Shown here: positions 6,057 through 12,560 of the stretch, in pieces
Layout: each line of letters begins with the position of its first letter
Numbering within the stretch: the first letter of the stretch is position 1
Source: Clostridiales bacterium
GTDB taxonomy: Bacteria > Bacillota > Clostridia > Oscillospirales > Acutalibacteraceae
Reading direction: 5' to 3'
Length of the DNA stretch: 15,148 bases
Assembly (NCBI GenBank): GCA_019419895.1
Contig: JAHZIE010000038.1
Span: forward strand, 10,120 to 25,267
Notes under the pieces: generated by a model
The model's database searches: none
What the model was told of the DNA's origin: nothing
The model's input: only the letters and a program-made list of their open reading frames with translations
Translations under genes and position numbers: made by a program

Positions 6057-8104
6057 TGGACATCCCCCCTTGCTCCGCTTACAATATTGTAATAGGCTTT
6101 TGAGGTAACGCGGTAGACCAGAATATAAAACAGCGCAAAAATGAGGTAACAGCTGACAGTGACGATAATCAGCAGATTCAGATTTGTCAGGTTGAAGAGA
6201 ACCAGCAGCTTATGCAGCATGGGGAAGGCAAACGCCAAGTGAATTCCCGCGGTGATCAGTGGGAGGAAAAATACTGTCAGGATTTGGGAATTGATGCTCT
6301 TCCTGATTTCTTTTTTCGTCATACCGACCTTCTGCATAATCTCAAATCTGGACTGATCCTCATATCCCTCGGAAACCTGCTTGTAGTACATGATCAGAAC
6401 CGCTGCAAAGATAAAGACTACGCCCAACAGGATTCCCAGGAAAAACAGACCGCCGTACAGACCGTAAAATCCCGCCCGTTCCTCGGCCGCGCCTTCACAC
6501 AGAATCGAAATAATATCCCCATTCTCTCCCAAAGACAGTTCCTTGATAGAATTTTCCAATTTTCTTTGAATGGCCATCTGCGTCTCGTCATCACAATTGA
6601 GATCGAACCCATAGAACCAGTGAAGGGTGTCGGCAGAGCCTCTTTCGCTCAGGAGCTGGGAAACAGCGCCCGCGTATTCTTCAAAATTGGGGATAAAAAT
6701 ATACATGGAAGGAATCATCTGCATAGAGTCTACCCCATTATCTAAAAAACTGGGCGCCACCTTCCTGATTTTCAGAGGTTCCGTGTCCCCTATGGTAATG
6801 GTATCCTCCTGATATTGTTCCTGTTTTGTGGTATAGATGATAGCTTCCCCCGGCTCCAGGGTTTCCTGTTGTCCCATCATCCTGTTGTAATCCTCCAGTG
6901 AGACAAGAAAGACCTGCCACGCGTCGGAAATAGAGGACAGGGAAGCATTGACATTGGCGCCATCAATTTCCATTACTCTTCCATTCTGGAAGCCCGCGAA
7001 TCCCGCGACACGGTAATCCAATACATTTTCCAGTGTCTGTCCATATTCTTCCGCCGCCTGAGCGGAAACAGATTTCAGGGTTTCAATTTTGGAAGGATCT
7101 TCCAGCACCGCATCGCTCATAACAACATCCAGGTTGATATTTCGTGGATAACGGCTGCGCAGGCTGTCCTCCGTTCCAATATACAGGCAGACTGTAGTTG
7201 ACATCATCACCAGCACCATTGTGCATAGAATACAGATCGAGGCCAGGCCTGCGCCGTTGCGCTTCATACGGTAGACCATGGAAGAAACGGAAACAAAGTG
7301 GTTAGTCTTATAATAGTAGCTTTTTTTCTTTTGCAAAGCCTTGCACAACGCGACAGAGCCGGAGATAAATAAAAGGTAAGTCGCGATAATTACCAGGATT
7401 ACCGCGCCAAAAAACCAGACCAGAGCGGAAATCGGCTCCTGGATGGTGACGGCCAGATAATAGGCATAAGCCAAGACTGCCGCTCCCGCCAGCGCGAAAA
7501 ACCAGTTTGCCTTGGGCGGTTTTTCCCCCGCGTTTTCACTGTGAAGGAGCTCGATTGGATTGGAAAGATGGAGCTGCCGCAGAGTATTCAAAAGAATCAG
7601 CAGAAAAATACCAGCAAAAAGAATCAGGGTTTGCAGGATGGAGCTAATATCAACGGTAAGGGAAAAAGTCACGTCTCCCGCAAGGATATTAACCATGCCC
7701 AGTTCCGCGAATTTCGACAGGACAATACCGGCGAACAGGCCGCAGCCCAAGGAAATCACCGCAATGATAAGGCTTTCCCAAAGAAGAACGCGGGCTAGAT
7801 TTCCTTTGCCCATTCCCAGGATATTATAAAGCCCGAATTCTTTTTTTCTTCTGCGGATCAAAAAGGAATTTGTATAGAAAAGGAAGATCAGTGCAAACAC
7901 ACCAATCACAAAGCGGCCAAGCCCCAGCATGCTTTGCATGATCTCCCCGCCCCTCATACTCCTAAGGACGCTGCTCGTATTCAGAAAGGACACGATATAA
8001 AACATCATGACCATTCCAATGCAGGTCAGGATATAAGGGGTGTACAGCCGTTTGTTTTTTCTGATGCCTGTCCAGGACAGCTTGGCGTAAAAACCCTTTT
8101 TCAT
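6053..8104 (-). CDS. BceB-like FtsX-family ABC transporter permease
   Basis: 683 residues, the size of BceB-type permeases. Ten membrane segments can be counted: one near 24-42, a group of three between 65 and 175, two near 203-250, one near 287-310, and three after about 552. Between the seventh and eighth lies a large extracytoplasmic domain (about 311-545), the hallmark of the peptide-antibiotic branch and the part that meets the substrate or lipid II intermediate. The FtsX-type patterns RRRKKEFGLYNILGMGKG (after the second segment) and MQKVGMTKKEIRKSI (after the eighth) are present. Its ATG overlaps the ATPase stop (ATGA at 8101-8104). Family knowledge: such transporters free lipid II cycle targets from bacitracin, lantibiotics or similar peptides and also signal to the kinase. 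The actual drug cannot be read here. Confidence 0.93.
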   Translation of the reverse strand: MKKGFYAKLSWTGIRKNKRLYTPYILTCIGMVMMFYIVSFLNTSSVLRSMRGGEIMQSMLGLGRFVIGVFALIFLFYTNSFLIRRRKKEFGLYNILGMGKGNLARVLLWESLIIAVISLGCGLFAGIVLSKFAELGMVNILAGDVTFSLTVDISSILQTLILFAGIFLLILLNTLRQLHLSNPIELLHSENAGEKPPKANWFFALAGAAVLAYAYYLAVTIQEPISALVWFFGAVILVIIATYLLFISGSVALCKALQKKKSYYYKTNHFVSVSSMVYRMKRNGAGLASICILCTMVLVMMSTTVCLYIGTEDSLRSRYPRNINLDVVMSDAVLEDPSKIETLKSVSAQAAEEYGQTLENVLDYRVAGFAGFQNGRVMEIDGANVNASLSSISDAWQVFLVSLEDYNRMMGQQETLEPGEAIIYTTKQEQYQEDTITIGDTEPLKIRKVAPSFLDNGVDSMQMIPSMYIFIPNFEEYAGAVSQLLSERGSADTLHWFYGFDLNCDDETQMAIQRKLENSIKELSLGENGDIISILCEGAAEERAGFYGLYGGLFFLGILLGVVFIFAAVLIMYYKQVSEGYEDQSRFEIMQKVGMTKKEIRKSINSQILTVFFLPLITAGIHLAFAFPMLHKLLVLFNLTNLNLLIIVTVSCYLIFALFYILVYRVTSKAYYNIVSGARGDVH

Positions 8105-8865
8105 CTTCTCTCACCACCTGTCGCGAGCATTGTCAGCGTATCGGAAATTTTCTGGTAAAGCTGTTCGTCTGTATTGTTCCCCCGGTAAATCTGGTGAAAG
8201 ACCTCTCCGTCCTTAATAAAAAGCACTCTTCCGGCATGGCTGGCCGCCTTGACCGAATGGGTTACCATGAGAATGGTCTGATTGTCCTGGTTAATCTCGC
8301 TGAACATACGGAGAAGATCATCCGTCGCCTTGGAATCAAGGGCCCCGGTGGGCTCATCGGCCAGGATGAGTCTGGGATGGGTAATCAACGCTCTCGCAAC
8401 CGCGGCGCGCTGCTTTTGGCCTCCGGATACCTCATAGGGAAATTTTTTCAGGATATCGGAAATTCCCAGCTGGGCGGCAATGGGCGTAAGCCTCTGCCTC
8501 ATCTCCGGATACTTTTTTCCCGCCAAAACCAGGGGAAGGTAAATATTGTCCTCCAGGGAAAAAGTATCCAGCAGATTAAAGTCCTGAAAGACAAATCCAA
8601 GGTTATCCCGGCGGAAGGCGGAAATATTGGATTCCTTAATTTGGGAAAGATCCTTCCCATCCAGCCGGACCGTTCCTGATGTCGGACGGTCAAGAGCTGC
8701 CAGGATATTCAGAAGGGTGGTCTTTCCTGAGCCTGATTCCCCCATGATAGCCACATATTCCCCTTCCTCCACGCTGAAGGATACATTTTTCAGAGCCTCT
8801 ACCTTGTTTCCACTAAAACGGGTGGTATAAATTTTTTTCAGTCCATTGACTTCTAATATACTCAT
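8101..8865 (-). CDS. BceA-like ABC transporter ATPase
   Basis: 254 residues with the full ATPase set: Walker A GESGSGKTT (42-50), Q-loop Gln94, signature VSGGQKQR (146-153), Walker B LILADE with Glu171, D-loop GALDS and H-loop His203. This is the MacB/LolD/BceA type that pairs with FtsX-like permeases. It drives the permease encoded immediately downstream, with which it shares an ATGA overlap. GGAGG lies about eight bases upstream of the ATG. Unlike the other neighbours in the operon it is separated from the kinase gene by 112 bases, which hold a BceR-box-like palindrome and a hairpin. So ATPase and permease are probably the main induced target of the response regulator. Confidence 0.95.
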   Translation of the reverse strand: MSILEVNGLKKIYTTRFSGNKVEALKNVSFSVEEGEYVAIMGESGSGKTTLLNILAALDRPTSGTVRLDGKDLSQIKESNISAFRRDNLGFVFQDFNLLDTFSLEDNIYLPLVLAGKKYPEMRQRLTPIAAQLGISDILKKFPYEVSGGQKQRAAVARALITHPRLILADEPTGALDSKATDDLLRMFSEINQDNQTILMVTHSVKAASHAGRVLFIKDGEVFHQIYRGNNTDEQLYQKISDTLTMLATGGERR

Positions 8866-8903
8866 TTGAATTCCTCCTGTTTTTCTGATGTATCTATTCT
8901 AAC

Positions 8904-8946
8904 AAAAAAGGGAAATGCGCCGCCATAGAATCGGCTTACATTTCCC
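8904..8946 (-). terminator. Terminator or attenuator hairpin between kinase and ATPase genes
   Basis: On the minus strand GGGAAATG (8939-8946) pairs with CATTTCCC (8910-8917). An inner GCCG/CGGC pairing extends the stem, and TTTTTT follows at 8904-8909. It looks like an intrinsic terminator placed after the operator and before the ATPase binding site. It may end transcripts from the regulator genes, or act as an attenuator on the leader of the transporter genes. Confidence 0.65.
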
Positions 8947-8956
8947 CCTGTTTTTC

Positions 8957-8970
8957 TTACACTTTTGTAA
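8957..8970 (-). promoter_or_regulatory. BceR-type operator (TTACA-N4-TGTAA)
   Basis: The plus strand reads TTACACTTTTGTAA, so the minus strand has TTACA AAAG TGTAA. From memory this matches the TNACA-N4-TGTAA pattern reported for BceR-like regulators. It lies seven bases past the kinase stop and about 92 bases before the ATPase start, where such boxes are expected. I could not place the -35/-10 with confidence. Confidence 0.65.
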
Positions 8971-8977
8971 GGAATCC

Positions 8978-9973
8978 CTATTCCGTTTGCAATTTTTTCT
9001 GTTCCAGGCGGATCCGGATCACAGTCCCGCTGTCTAAGGAAGAGTTGGCAGAGATGGCATGGCCAAGGTTCTTGCAAATTCGTTTGCACAGATAAAGGCC
9101 TATCCCGCTGGCCTTCTTGTCCTCCCGGCCGTTATAGCCGGTATAGCCCTTATCAAAAATACGCGGCAGATCCTCCGGGGCAATTCCAATGCCGGTATCA
9201 CGGATACACAATGTTTTCGGCTCCTCCATATCAATGGTAATCGTGCCGGACGGCGTGTATTTCAGCGCGTTAGAAAGTACCTGTTCCACAACAAACTGCA
9301 GCCACTTTTCATCTGTGATAACACTAATTTTCAGCGGCTGATAGGAAAGACGTATCTTTTTTCGGATAAACTGTCCCGCAAATTTTTTTATGGCTTGTTT
9401 CACAATCTTATCCACATCGCACTCACCGATAACATAGTCCGTAGAATCGGAATCCAAGCGGAGATAACACAACACCATCTCCACATATTGCTCAATCCTG
9501 AGCAGATCCTCCGCCAACACCCTGGATACCTCCGAATCTTCGTTTTGCAGCGTAAGACGCATGGAAGCAATAGGGGTTTTTATCTGGTGGGCCCATATCG
9601 TATAGTAATCTATCATATTTGCGTAGCGCAGGTTCATCTCATTTTCCCTCTGCTTCTGTTCTTCCCTGAGAAGCTGGATTATCCGCTGATAGTCCTCATC
9701 CTCCTGAACCGTGACATCAGGAAATACCTCCATAAGAACAGAGGGCATTGACGCCAGCCGTTCCAAGTGCCTGTGCTTCCGGCAGAAACGGGAAAAATCA
9801 ACGGAAAGAAAAATGACCCCCAGAGCAGCGCACAGCAACGCGGGATAAAAGATTGCTCCTGCCGGCAGATGGTAAAGAAGGAAAACAGAGAGAAAAATGA
9901 CGCAAAAAAGCAGAAAAACACCAACAGCAGCCCGCCGCCGCATCCAAAACAAACGGAACAAACTCATCCTCAC
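8978..9973 (-). CDS. BceS-like intramembrane-sensing histidine kinase
   Basis: 331 residues. Two membrane helices near the N-terminus (about 15-35 and 41-58) are joined by only a few residues, so there is no outside sensor domain. This is typical of BceS-type kinases that receive their signal from the cognate permease. Then come the H-box with His129 (IWAHQIKTP), N-box Asn235 (QVLSNALKYT), G1 DTGIGI (259-264), the family-typical FDKGYTGYNGR, and G2 GIGLYL (290-295). It autophosphorylates and passes phosphate to the regulator encoded just upstream. The start is either GTG at 9973, overlapping the regulator stop as GTGA, or ATG at 9967; AGGAAG precedes both and I cannot decide. Confidence 0.93.
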   Translation of the reverse strand: MRMSLFRLFWMRRRAAVGVFLLFCVIFLSVFLLYHLPAGAIFYPALLCAALGVIFLSVDFSRFCRKHRHLERLASMPSVLMEVFPDVTVQEDEDYQRIIQLLREEQKQRENEMNLRYANMIDYYTIWAHQIKTPIASMRLTLQNEDSEVSRVLAEDLLRIEQYVEMVLCYLRLDSDSTDYVIGECDVDKIVKQAIKKFAGQFIRKKIRLSYQPLKISVITDEKWLQFVVEQVLSNALKYTPSGTITIDMEEPKTLCIRDTGIGIAPEDLPRIFDKGYTGYNGREDKKASGIGLYLCKRICKNLGHAISANSSLDSGTVIRIRLEQKKLQTE

Positions 9974-10653
9974 CTTTCTTCCTGGGGAATCAGATAGCCC
10001 ACGCCGAACTTTGTCGTAATAAATTCTGGAAGTCCCGCGCTGTCCAATTTCTTTCTCAGACGATTAACATTGACCGTCAGGGTATTCTCATCGATAAAAT
10101 CATCCGTTTCCCACAGGCGTTCCATCAGTCTTTCCCTGCTGACGACCTTCCCCTTATTTTCCATCAGGGCCAACAGTATCCGGTATTCATTTTTCGTCAG
10201 GGAAATCCGTTCTCCCTCATAGGTCAGCGTATTGTCCCCCGTATTGAGCAAGGCTCCGCGGTGCTCCAAAATCGGAACGCTCGACGCAAAATCATAGGTC
10301 CGCCGCAGAAGAGCCTGTATCTTGGCGATCAATACGCTCTGATCAAAGGGCTTGGCGATAAAATCATCACCGCCCATATTCACCGCCATGACAATATTCA
10401 TGTTATCTGACGCGGAAGAAATGAAGATAATGGGCACTCTGGAAATCTTTCTAATCTCCCCGCACCAATGGTATCCATTATAAAAAGGCAGCGCAATATC
10501 TAAAAGCACCAAATGGGGCTGATATTCCAAAAACTCAGTTAAAACATTTCTAAAATTCTCGATGCACTTCGCCTCAAGCCCCCACATTTTCGCCTGTTTT
10601 TCGATTGCCCCGGCAATTCCCTGATTGTCTTCCACAATTAAAATCCGATACAT
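9970..10653 (-). CDS. BceR-like OmpR-family response regulator
   Basis: 227 residues. Receiver domain (about 1-115): acidic pocket VEDN (7-10), phospho-acceptor Asp52 in LLDIALP, Ser79/80 switch region and Lys101 in IAKPFD. The C-terminal winged-helix DNA-binding domain (about 130-225) ends with DENTLTVNVNRLRKKL, the recognition helix, and TKFGVGYLI. Partner of the kinase encoded next, with overlapping stop and start. Expected to bind the palindrome at 8957-8970 and raise transporter expression when the transporter meets its drug. The ATG has a GGGGG-type site eight bases upstream and begins the operon. Confidence 0.94.
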   Translation of the reverse strand: MYRILIVEDNQGIAGAIEKQAKMWGLEAKCIENFRNVLTEFLEYQPHLVLLDIALPFYNGYHWCGEIRKISRVPIIFISSASDNMNIVMAVNMGGDDFIAKPFDQSVLIAKIQALLRRTYDFASSVPILEHRGALLNTGDNTLTYEGERISLTKNEYRILLALMENKGKVVSRERLMERLWETDDFIDENTLTVNVNRLRKKLDSAGLPEFITTKFGVGYLIPQEER

Positions 10654-10688
10654 ATCAGCCGCCCCCTTTCTCTTTTCGCAAATCCAAC

Positions 10689-10717
10689 ATTATACTTTTT
10701 CTTTACGATTTTATCAT
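10689..10717 (-). promoter_or_regulatory. Promoter candidate for the regulator/kinase genes
   Basis: Minus-strand TATAAT (10689-10694) with ATGATA (4 of 6 to the -35 consensus, 10712-10717) at 17 bases spacing, about 36 bases upstream of the regulator start. No BceR-type palindrome is visible here, so basal rather than autoregulated expression is likely. Confidence 0.5.
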
Positions 10718-11110
10718 AATTTCCAGGAATTTTCCACCCTCTCCTTCCATCAAAATCCTCCTTTCTCCCAGCCAAAGTCATCAGCAGGAAAATTGAATAC
10801 AGCGGAAGCCGCGGACCTTTCTTCTATTCTATCCCGACTTTTCAAATAGAACCAGAAAATTCCACAGTGAGAAATGGGAAAATATTTTCGTTTTCACCGT
10901 GCAGCCTTATTTGGGGCAGGAACTTACCTGCTTTTCCCATCTTTTTCGTCCGTCCATCTCTTTTAGTCATAACATCCCCTGTCGCGCGTGGGTTCAGATG
11001 TCCTGGCGGCCCGCCATTTGCGTCCCTATCCCTTTAAATGGGATTGTCCCTCTTGTTAAAATTCTCTCCCTTTCCATCAAAACCGGGAAAATTCCAATTG
11101 AAACAGGCAT
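10718..11110. other. Intergenic region without a confident gene
   Basis: Apart from the weak 42-codon frame, I see no protein-like reading on either strand. On the minus strand at about 11015-11060 there is a compact pair of hairpins: ATCCC-loop-GGGAT, then GGGACGCAAA, then TGGCG-GGC-CGCCA. This may be a folded RNA. A plus-strand frame at 10899-11171 has no binding site and unconvincing content. Confidence 0.4.
10842..10970 (-). CDS. Possible 42-aa ORF upstream of the regulator
   Basis: ATG at 10970 follows AGGGG by six bases and opens a 42-codon frame (MTKRDGRTKKMGKAGKFLPQ...) ending at TGA 10842-10844. The product starts basic and has no membrane segment or known motif. It lies about 190 bases upstream of the regulator start, with the regulator promoter in between. 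A chance ORF is quite possible. Confidence 0.2.
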   Translation of the reverse strand: MTKRDGRTKKMGKAGKFLPQIRLHGENENIFPFLTVEFSGSI

Positions 11111-11145
11111 AAAAACGCAGGCCGCTTCACTACCGAACGGCCTGC
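11111..11145 (-). terminator. Terminator of the PHP-domain gene
   Basis: Perfect 8-bp GC-rich stem GCAGGCCG/CGGCCTGC (11117-11124 and 11138-11145), followed on the minus strand by G and five Ts (11111-11115). It begins 22 bases after the stop at 11168. Confidence 0.88.
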
Positions 11146-11167
11146 AATGCTTAACAGCCCTCAGCTT

Positions 11168-12043
11168 TTAGGCACTGGGAAGCTGAATGATATTGCTCCA
11201 TGCAAAATCAGAACCCGACTGTATTTCCACACGAACCCATTTTTCCCTTTCATCCACAGTATATTCCACGTGTACAGTTCCTTTCTCTCTTATCACCCTT
11301 CCCATTTTCCATGCAAGATTAGAAATGAAAACAACTTTGTCGGCCGGTGAACAGTCGACGATAATTCTCCGGCCGTCTCGCCTGACAAGCAGCTCCGGCC
11401 CCTGCGACGCATAAAAATTACCCTGTCTCACGGCCTTCAGCAAATCTTCCGTTCCAATGCTTTCCGCTCTCACCATTATAAAGGATCTGGTTTCATCACT
11501 CCCGTCATAATAATGAGCGTCGTCGCTGGCAACCAACGGAAGCGTCATTCCCCCGTTGGCGAGAAGATCAGCAAAATATCCGGAATATGGTCGAAAACTC
11601 TCATGAGCATCGGAAACGGTGTTATAAATTTCGGCGGCCGCCAATCCACGAAGGCATATTGCTTCCTCCGGACGGTTCAACGACCAGCAGGGATGCGCCA
11701 ATACAGCAATGCCACCCACCTGGTTAATGCGGTCGACAACCTCCTGACGGGACATGTCCGGCCTGCATTCAGGATCCTGGTTCATTCCCACTCCAACAAT
11801 GTGCATAACATCAATTTCCGTATTGCCCGCCCCAAGATTAAACTCTTCTCCCGACAGGATTTTTAATCCTCCCAGGTTTCCTCCATTATAATACTTCCAG
11901 TGATCTGTAATTGCGATTGCGTCAAATCCTGCCGCCCGATACAGTTCCGCCGCCCTTTCAGGGGAAACCGCGCCGTCAGAACGAGTTGTATGAATGTGGA
12001 GTCCCAGCTTATAACGAACCTCTCCATGGATATCAATATACAT
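11168..12043 (-). CDS. PHP-domain metal-dependent phosphoesterase
   Basis: 291 residues, cytoplasmic. The PHP metal-site motifs are in order: HIHTTRSDG (His16, His18, Asp23), ITDH (Asp47, His48), Glu66/67, His81 (DVMHIVG), LAHP (His117) and SDDAH near 203. These place it among TrpH/YciV-like or histidinol-phosphatase-related phosphoesterases. The C-terminal 70 residues form a separate beta-rich piece (from about ELLVRRDGRRIIVD), often seen appended to PHP domains. Substrate unknown; RNA or nucleotide ends and phosphorylated sugars are all possible in this family. GGGG lies about eight bases upstream of the ATG. It is monocistronic with its own terminator; no promoter is convincing. Confidence 0.88.
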   Translation of the reverse strand: MYIDIHGEVRYKLGLHIHTTRSDGAVSPERAAELYRAAGFDAIAITDHWKYYNGGNLGGLKILSGEEFNLGAGNTEIDVMHIVGVGMNQDPECRPDMSRQEVVDRINQVGGIAVLAHPCWSLNRPEEAICLRGLAAAEIYNTVSDAHESFRPYSGYFADLLANGGMTLPLVASDDAHYYDGSDETRSFIMVRAESIGTEDLLKAVRQGNFYASQGPELLVRRDGRRIIVDCSPADKVVFISNLAWKMGRVIREKGTVHVEYTVDEREKWVRVEIQSGSDFAWSNIIQLPSA

Positions 12044-12200
12044 ATCCGCACCCCTTTTTCCATCAAAGCCTTATTTCCCAGGGATATGATCTTTCCCGCC
12101 GCATCTGCGGAGATATTTTTCATGCCTTCCCCATTTCCGCTTTATACCCAATCCGTTTCATCATCCCGCTTTTTTCAAAATCCTACATAACTCTATTCAA

Positions 12201-12230
12201 ATTAAAATTGGGATATCCGCCAATTTTAAT
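12201..12230. repeat. Perfect 11-bp inverted repeat
   Basis: ATTAAAATTGG (12201-12211) and CCAATTTTAAT (12220-12230) around the 8-base spacer GATATCCG. It lies 158 bases upstream of the PHP gene start and near the point where gene direction changes. It could be an operator or mark the edge of an inserted segment; it lacks a U-run fit for a terminator. Confidence 0.5.
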
Positions 12231-12293
12231 CTTTTGACAGAGGTTACAGCATTTTAAGAAAATCCCATAACAAGCTATGACCGACTGTGGTAA

Positions 12294-12440
12294 TTGGAGA
12301 ACTTTAATATATGTATAAGTATAACGGACGCTATTTCAATTGATAAGCACGTTTACGATAATAAAATGGTCAGTGGTATAAAACCGAAGGGAGATTACTA
12401 TATCTGTTGTTTTATCCCGCCGTCTGAAGCCATAAAATGA
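12294..12440 (+). other. Open stretch, possible remnant of a coding 3' end
   Basis: A frame without stops runs from 12294 to TGA 12438-12440 (48 codons) and ends with the protein-like DYYICCFIPPSEAIK. It has no binding site; the only internal ATG is at 12366. It could be the tail of a gene cut off when the neighbouring block arrived. The rest of the 12231-12446 gap shows nothing clear. Confidence 0.2.
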
Positions 12441-12446
12441 GATATA

Positions 12447-12475
12447 TAGAAAAGTTCACTTTCCTGTGATATAAT
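12447..12475 (+). promoter_or_regulatory. Extended -10 promoter of the leader/nucleoside hydrolase unit
   Basis: TATAAT at 12470-12475 is preceded by TG at -15/-14 (TGATATAAT). A weak -35, TAGAAA (12447-12452), lies 17 bases away. Transcription would begin near 12482, just before the leader ORF binding site, giving a leader RNA of about 80 bases. Confidence 0.7.
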
Positions 12476-12504
12476 GAATATGTATTAAAATAAGGAGGCG
12501 TACT

Positions 12505-12537
12505 ATGGGAATTTGCAATAACCTCTTGTATCCGTAA
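12505..12537 (+). CDS. Leader peptide of 10 aa (MGICNNLLYP)
   Basis: ATG 12505 to TAA 12535-12537, with AAGGAGG six bases upstream, one of the strongest binding sites in the window. Codons 7-9 (CTC TTG TAT) form the 5' arm of a hairpin whose 3' arm contains the binding site of the nucleoside hydrolase gene, and the stop codon sits in the loop. This is the layout of translational attenuation leaders such as those of cat and erm genes. The peptide itself is unfamiliar, and no downstream resistance function is proven. Confidence 0.6.
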   Translation: MGICNNLLYP

Positions 12538-12551
12538 TTCAATACAGGAGG
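12522..12551 (+). promoter_or_regulatory. SD-sequestering hairpin, putative translational attenuator
   Basis: CCTCTTGTAT (12522-12531) pairs over ten positions (one G-U) with ATACAGGAGG (12542-12551), loop of ten bases. The 3' arm includes AGGAGG (12546-12551), the binding site nine bases before the ATG at 12561. The 5' arm can also pair with the leader's own AGGAGG (12493-12498), giving an alternative fold. A ribosome paused in the leader would free the downstream site. Confidence 0.6.
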
Positions 12552-12560
12552 AATTTACAA

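Noticed and set aside
11015..11062. Cyclic-di-GMP-I (GEMM) riboswitch, because of GGGACGCAAA after a short hairpin on the minus strand
   Set aside because: The P2 loop lacks a GNRA tetraloop and the second helix is only five base pairs, without the conserved CCTAA and GGTAGC-type parts. No suitable gene follows directly.
10899..11171. 90-residue plus-strand ORF
   Set aside because: No binding site, runs through the PHP-gene terminator, and its composition does not look like a protein.
11863..12123. 86-residue minus-strand ORF overlapping the PHP gene start
   Set aside because: Most of it is another frame of the PHP gene, whose metal-site motifs fix the correct frame.
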